Part shown: piece by piece, positions 58,324-64,000 of the stretch
Position numbering within the stretch: the first letter of the stretch is position 1
Layout: each line of letters starts with the position of its first letter
From: Flammula alnicola
Lineage: Eukaryota > Basidiomycota > Agaricomycetes > Agaricales > Strophariaceae
NCBI GenBank assembly: GCA_015499995.1
Contig: JADNRV010000017.1
Location: 1-64,000 of the forward strand
DNA length: 64,000 nucleotides
Direction: 5' to 3'
Notes under the pieces: generated by a model
What the model was told of the DNA's origin: nothing
Database searches by the model: none
What the model saw: the letters and a program-made list of their open reading frames with translations, nothing else
Program-made: the position numbers and the translations under genes

Positions 58324-61300
58324 TTGTGGTGAGAGTTGTAGGGGGTGTGGTGTAAGTGGGTTGGTTGGTTGGTTGTGGTGACGAGCGATTAGGCTAGTGA
58401 GCTGTAAATAGCTGCTATGAAGACTTGGAAGGTAATGAGGAGTCATTGGAGGCTTCCGAAGGTCCCTTTTATAAGAAACTGGGGGCGCAGTTTCAGTATT
58501 AGGAACGGAATGACCATAATTGACTCGAATTGGGATAGGACTAGAAACGGGGCCGTTCTAGGTGTAAGCGTAAGCTCACTCTCACGAAGTATAGAGTTGA
58601 CGGTGAGAAATTGTCTAGTCCGCGATTGAAATGGATCTTGATAGTGATTGCGGCAACGACTCGACGCCCAAAACAAGGGGAAGATCAACCCATTTCTTCA
58701 GGGTTTCAACAAGTCGAAATATGGAGTAATCTCTTTCGCTGACGATTTTGGCTTTCTTTGGTAACTCTCACAGGTGTCTTGCCTCTCAGTTCCTAACAAT
58801 CGGCGAGTTATCTCAGCTACCACCTCAGGCACCCCCGCTAACCGTAGCACAGCCTTCTCTTCTCCTCCAATGCAGGTGATCATCGCCGCCAGCCACGGAC
58901 TGACTCGAAGACATATACGCCTCGATTTTTGTTTTTTCACCCAAGCCTTGTTTAGCCGCTGACCACTACCAGAAACATCAAATAATCGGTGCAAATTTTC
59001 TGCCGTCGCTAATCATCTACACTTCTTGCACTGCTTGTGCTAAAATCAGGTGCGCAACGATGTTCTAGCTCCCCACACATACGGTTGCACACTTGGAAAA
59101 GATGACTCGACATCATCTCCATTTTTCTACGAGGAATTTCTGCGATTATAATCATACACATGTACTGACTTGTGGATGTTTTCTCGAAAGACAAATTATT
59201 TTTTTGACTCCAGTTGAAACAAAGCTATGCGTTTTCCAAGTACCCCTCTCAAATTCATCTCCATCTCTGCTTCGGAACCCCGAATGACCCTAAACTCGCA
59301 ACTGCGCCTCCGACCCAAGTACATGCCCATCCTCTTGGAGATCGTTTTGATTTTTTGAAGCGTCAACGATCAGGTTCACTGGTGCGCCCATCTCAGTCAA
59401 TAATGGCTACGGCTTCTTCCGCCCCAAAGTCCAGACATAGTACAAGTTCGGGATAGTATAATTATCATGACCATTTTCCTATATGGATCTACAGGACAAT
59501 GCGCAGCTGAAGGACTTTCACGCCCAACCTTTACAGAAATTTCTTTTTGTGAGAAAATTATAATGTTTGGCAGATATCAAGACCAAAATCAGTCTCCCAT
59601 GACTTTTGAGCCTGTCTGGTAAGTCCCAATGTCGAACTGTCACTGAAACGCCGTTTGTTTACTCTCTTCCCCTTCTGCTCCGAGGCGAAGGTTCTTGGCT
59701 CACATTTCTTGCGAAGTGAAGAATCAAGCACCCCTCCTCGTGCCTTCCGGAAATGGAAAGGTAGTTCTTCCGATTGTCTTCCAAGAGCCATTGTGTCAAC
59801 GAATCGCCGCACCAACCGGTGTAAAGAACGTATTCTAAGCAAGGTCAGCACTGACGTTATTTTCTGCATCGTCTTGTTATAAAATTAACCAACTGTGCAT
59901 TGCCAGGGAAGATGAACTTACCGTGAAACCCGTCGCTGTGATTCTCTCTAGCGCCGGGCGCTCTGTACTTTCTGTCCTATATTTTTTAAAAGTCTGAGCC
60001 ACGGAAAGATGGGACTTCGGCACCCTGCAGTCGACCGTATTGGCAATTATGTTCCCACCGTTCGTATTCCGGTCCCCCACCAACTTCATTTCGGTCCGAC
60101 AACCCAGCCTCATGTTCTTCATTCAGCTCGAGGGCCTATCGCAGATGTTCACGGAAAATAGTACAAGGTCAAGGAACGTCCGTTCTTCTTTCGGCTTTCT
60201 ATGACGCACGAGCAGAAATTGGCAGCCTCGTTGCAGGCAGGCCGTTATTCAAACTCGGAAAGAAGGTCGGGTTTGGTATGTCTCCACATCCTCCAGGTAC
60301 CTTTCGTTTCTCATTTCTCGGAGGATTGAAAGTGGTTCAGGCCGACTTTCGGTAAGTTTTGACTTTCAAAGAGATACTGTAGTTCTGCCACCTCCAGCTT
60401 TCGTTAGAGTTTCACACTCCTAGCGCTACGCCACCGACCAACATTTTGATCTCCAGCGACGGTTTAAAGATAGTTGGTGGGCTAAACTAAGAGACTATCG
60501 TTCTTCCATGGTCTTCGCTCTCGTCAAATAGGCGTGCATTGCCTAGGCCCGTGGTTAACTAGCCATGTATATCTTATGCTCATGTCAATGCGAAAGGAAG
60601 GCTTTCTCTCTGCCTTTCTCACAGTGATAGTCACAAGGCGTACTCCGATGAGAGGCGGAATGGAAGACAAGAAACGGTGACTAGTTGAGTGGTGCACAAG
60701 GGGCGCCTCTATTTATGTCCTCCTTTAAACGTTTATACATGGCCCGTAGAGCGGCTCAGAGTCGTCACAACGCACAAATGACGGCATATTGTAACATGAC
60801 TTGAAATCTCAGCTGACATTGGATTGGTCAGGAAGGCAGGAACAGAGGAGGATTAATTATCAAGCTTGGAGTATGACACCACCGCGAATAACGTCGTTCC
60901 AAATGATGGCAGGCATGGCAAGTTAAGACCGGACTTTCTCAAGAAATGGCGGCGAACTGTGCGTCCGGTAAATATTTGAAAGGCGAGACAAAACTTCTTC
61001 TGCCTTCTGTGATTGTATCTGGGAACTTTCACTCGTTTACGGACGCATCAGCCCGATTGTCTGTCCCGTGCATGGACAGAACGATGAACTTCTCTTCTTT
61101 ACCGCTGACGCGATCAGATAGCATCGGACTATATCGTCCGTCGCTCTCTTACAAGGGCCCGATGATATCGTATGGCGGCAAGATGCCAGGTTTTTGGTGC
61201 TAGAAATATACATCAAAGCTAGCCACGAGGAATGACCAGCGAATAGTAGGATTTTGATTCAATTTTGGAGTCTTTGGAAGGGCGTGGACGCTAAAGATAG

Positions 61301-62647
61301 TAACCTTTATAACATCGCGGCATTCATTTTATTGGTCTATATCCGGATTTGATCCGTTTGGAAATCACATATGCGTCTTAAGGGCGCTTGCAGGAACAGC
61401 AAGCACATCATTCAGCACATCGAGTAAATAGTTCCACGTTTTTTATTATGTCTCATGGACAGATGAAGAGGGAAGAGATTTCTAAGGGCTTGATGTGTAA
61501 GATCGAATTAAAAATCAAGGAATTAATGTGCTTCCTCTCCATTTGCGTTCTTTCGAAACCTAGGGGATGTTTTTATTTAGGACTTGACATTGCATCACCG
61601 AAATCAAGATTCACGGTCAACTGACGGGCACAAATGCTCAACCGGAGTAGACTGCTATATTTCTATCGAAACGAAATACTAAACAACAATGAAAATGACA
61701 ATATCTTGAAACACGGCTTCCCCATTGGCTTGGTCAATCATTATGATTATCATGCAGAAGTCGAGAACCGGCCATCTCCCCAATCACTGACGTTAGATGG
61801 CCTTTTCCGTCGTCACAACGGCGGAGGGCGGCACGCAGAAAACTCCTTTAAAAGACATGCCGCCACCGAGGCTAAGAAGCACCCTTCAAGACCGAGGACA
61901 ATCCCACGAATGCTTCGAGCTTATCATCGGTTGAAATAAAAAAGACAAGGGTAAACGCAGTGGTTTCGATCAATGGACCGACCGTAGGGAGAGGGCCTTC
62001 AGCGTAGTCATATACATAATCGTGCCTGTCATGTTCGAGTGCTCAAGCGCCCAAGTATTCATAACAGGCCCTGGCAATCGGGACGTCCTAGGACGTAGTG
62101 CGCTGTTGCGGGATCGAAAATCCATTGTATGACCGATCGTGATCAGAGCGGCGACGTGAACCGAAAGTGGGTAAGATGGGAAGAAGCGTCATACTTAGCT
62201 TGATTAAAATCGGAAGCGCCCATTTGGGTTCATTAACCGCGCTTCAGGTCATATGCCCGGGAGTGATGTCCGTTCATGCTCCGAGGCTGCTAAGAGGCAA
62301 CCATGTACAAGAGCTGGTTGTGGGTGAACTCAGATTATGTTCGGGAATAGCTGTAAATGTTGCTTCGAACATTGCACGGTGACGTGCATCGCACGGCAGG
62401 ATATGATGTTGTTCAAACTTACATCTCGAACTTCCGTCGGAATGTTCCAGGCACTGGAATAGGATTTGTACACTGTTGGCGAAAAATGATGCCATGCTCG
62501 TTCAACGTTCAAGGAGCCCAAAGTCCAGAACGTATATTTTAATCTACTCATACGCCGAGAAAACGAGATTTGGCGGTCCCGAGGCGCGTGATACTGATTT
62601 TTGGCCTATATTAATAATACAAGTTCGCCGTTCGAGTTTTAGGAAAT
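58324..62647. other. Long gene-poor region
   Basis: About 4.3 kb with only short frames (at most about 107 codons) on both strands. Some pieces look protein-like in composition, for example NYVPTVRIPVPHQLHFG near 60040 (+), but have no continuation through plausible introns. No terminal repeats, RNA genes or transposon domains were found by eye. It may hold decayed genes or old transposon remains. Confidence 0.45.
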
Positions 62648-64000
62648 TTAAACCACTTCTGCGATTATTTTACCGCTGTTCCTCGGGGTCAGAAATGTCC
62701 GAGCTAAGCACCTTGTTGCTAACGTACCTGTTCTTGTTTTTTTCCATCTCCCGATGCGCAGCTTGTATCTCGGTCCAAGGGTACACCTACGCGAGTTGAA
62801 TATTGTGTGATGACGTGCTAAGCGGGTGGTAGCGGCGTGATCAAATTAGAAGACTTGCCTTGTGGATATATGCCCGAATGGGACCGTTACCGTTCTCCCC
62901 AGTTATCTTTGAAAAAACTTCATTGCGGAACCTGAGAGTGCGTTAAAATAGCAAGAAAAAAAGCGAGAACAATGTTCCCACCTTGCTATAAGTTCCGTTT
63001 GATACTGGATTGTGCGCGAGCGAAGAGTCGATCCTTCTATATGAAGGCGCTTGTATAGAATTGGTGCAAGGTTGACAGAATCAACCACCGCGCCTAGAAG
63101 TTTGTTTAATTTTTAATCTTGCGCCACATTGATAAGAACAGTAATTTTATTACCGCTTAGAAGCGCGAGCATCGTCATCCGGCCGTCAACGGCCATCGCG
63201 TCGATATTTTTGTTGAAGTGGGTCTGGCCAACAAAATCGATAACTACATTTGCACCTTTGTTGTCCGTGACTTCCTTTACGACCGCAGCAAAATCCTGAG
63301 TTTTGTAATTCGCTGCATGGGTAGCTCCATTCGGCAAGCTTAGGAGCCAGTCGTTTTTCTCTTTGGTCGACGTTGTCGCGATAACGGAATGACTTGAAAG
63401 GAATTAGTGTTCGCCAGTATATGGGAATATGCAGAATACTTACGCTCCGTATACACGCGCCAGTTGTATAGCGGAGACTCCCACACCTGAAGCACCCGCG
63501 TGAATAAGGACGTTGTCATTCTCCTTGACCTTGCCAATTACAACTAATGCTTGAAATGCTGTGAATTTCGGTTAGATTGAGTGCGTACCGGTTTGATAGC
63601 GTGACTGTACCTGTTAAGAATACCTCTGGGATACTAGCTGCTTCTGCCCATGTCAGATGGCTAGGCTTTGGAATGATATGTGTTTCATTAACGGCTATGA
63701 ATTCCGCGTACGCCCCCTGATTTGATGAATTCAGTAACACGCTACAGCGCCGAATCTGTCCATCACTTACTCCACCAGCAAGACCTAGCACTTCATCACC
63801 AACTTGCCAAGTAGACACATTTGTACCAAGCTTTGCTATGGTTCCTGAGAATTCGACACCCAGGATTGTCGATGAGCCAGCAGGAGGCGGGTACCTGCCC
63901 TCGCGCTGGGAAATATCCATTCGATTCAAACCAAAGGCCTTGATCTAGGAGGAGCCACCGAGACGTCGCGATTGATATCAAAGCGCGTTATTACACATAG
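62648..64000 (-). CDS. Quinone oxidoreductase (PIG3/TP53I3-like), 5' end outside the window
   Basis: Zinc-free medium-chain dehydrogenase/reductase, NADPH:quinone oxidoreductase family. The first exon in view starts at 63944 with [20 protein letters not shown], so the N-terminal exon lies beyond the right edge. It continues [50 protein letters not shown] and [15 protein letters not shown]. The cofactor-binding motif is [20 protein letters not shown]. Then [39 protein letters not shown] and [11 protein letters not shown]. Further exons read [59 protein letters not shown] and SGKIIAEVV with the stop at 62648. The intron at 62787-62858 has a GC donor. Cytosolic; reduces quinones and other reactive carbonyls. 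Confidence 0.87.
62787..62858 (-). other. GC-AG intron in the quinone oxidoreductase gene
   Basis: On the minus strand the exon ends ATCCACAAG and the intron begins GCAAGT, the classic GC-donor consensus, ending CTCGCGTAG before GTGTACCCTTGG. The join gives IHK-VYPWTEI, as expected for the family. Length 72 bp. Confidence 0.8.

Noticed and set aside
1..64000. tRNA, rRNA, CRISPR arrays or bacterial-type operon signals
   Set aside because: I looked for tRNA T-loop patterns, regularly spaced repeats and Shine-Dalgarno-led gene strings and found none. The intron-rich genes are eukaryotic.

Overview
The window is nuclear DNA of a filamentous basidiomycete, almost certainly an Agaricomycetes mushroom-forming fungus. 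Genes are broken by many short (about 45-75 bp) GT-AG introns. The families present (DUF6534 membrane proteins, a GH35 beta-galactosidase with a signal anchor, CE8 pectinesterases, a basidiomycete-type FEN1 with a charged insert, F-box genes, a Mutator-like element) are typical of that class. I cannot name the species. Exons below were read by hand from open frames, splice signals and family motifs, so gene ends are firmer than each internal splice site.

Layout. 0-4 kb: two DUF6534 genes on the minus strand, one cut by the left edge. 5-14 kb: a DCAF4-like WD40 gene (-), an FAD-dependent amine-oxidase-like gene (+) and a GH35 beta-galactosidase (-). 15.8-20.5 kb: two more DUF6534 genes (-). 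20.7-26.9 kb: a complete 6.15-kb Mutator-like transposon with 40-bp identical terminal inverted repeats and a perfect 9-bp target duplication, inserted about 225 bp upstream of a DUF6534 start codon. 27.26-27.90 kb: an AT-rich 644-bp non-autonomous element with CACT...AGTG ends. 30.2-34.3 kb: a pectin methylesterase array (two full genes and two relics). 34.6-36.4 kb: FEN1 (-), divergent from a frame-broken F-box gene (36.6-39.3 kb, +). 39.5-41.3 kb: an MFS transporter (-). 42.4-43.2 kb: an LRR-like fragment. 43.7-47.7 kb: tandem epoxide hydrolases (+). 48.7-51.2 kb: a disordered protein ending in a CVIM prenylation box. 53.4-55.3 kb: a ribosomal-L1-domain nucleolar protein. 55.7-57.0 kb: an alpha/beta hydrolase. 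58.3-62.6 kb: no supported gene. The right edge cuts a quinone oxidoreductase (-).

The most striking object is the transposase. One multi-exon gene joins a Ulp1-like cysteine protease domain, a linker packed with SUMO-interacting-motif-like and SUMO-acceptor-like sequences, a FAR1/WRKY-GCM1-type zinc finger, a MULE DDE domain, a SWIM finger and a CCHC knuckle. A second gene of unknown function lies on the opposite strand inside the same element.

A technical point affects the whole window. Many genes that otherwise look functional need a change of frame, and every one I could place behaves like a single missing base, several in homopolymers. This suggests consensus indel errors, so claims of pseudogenes should be read with that in mind.
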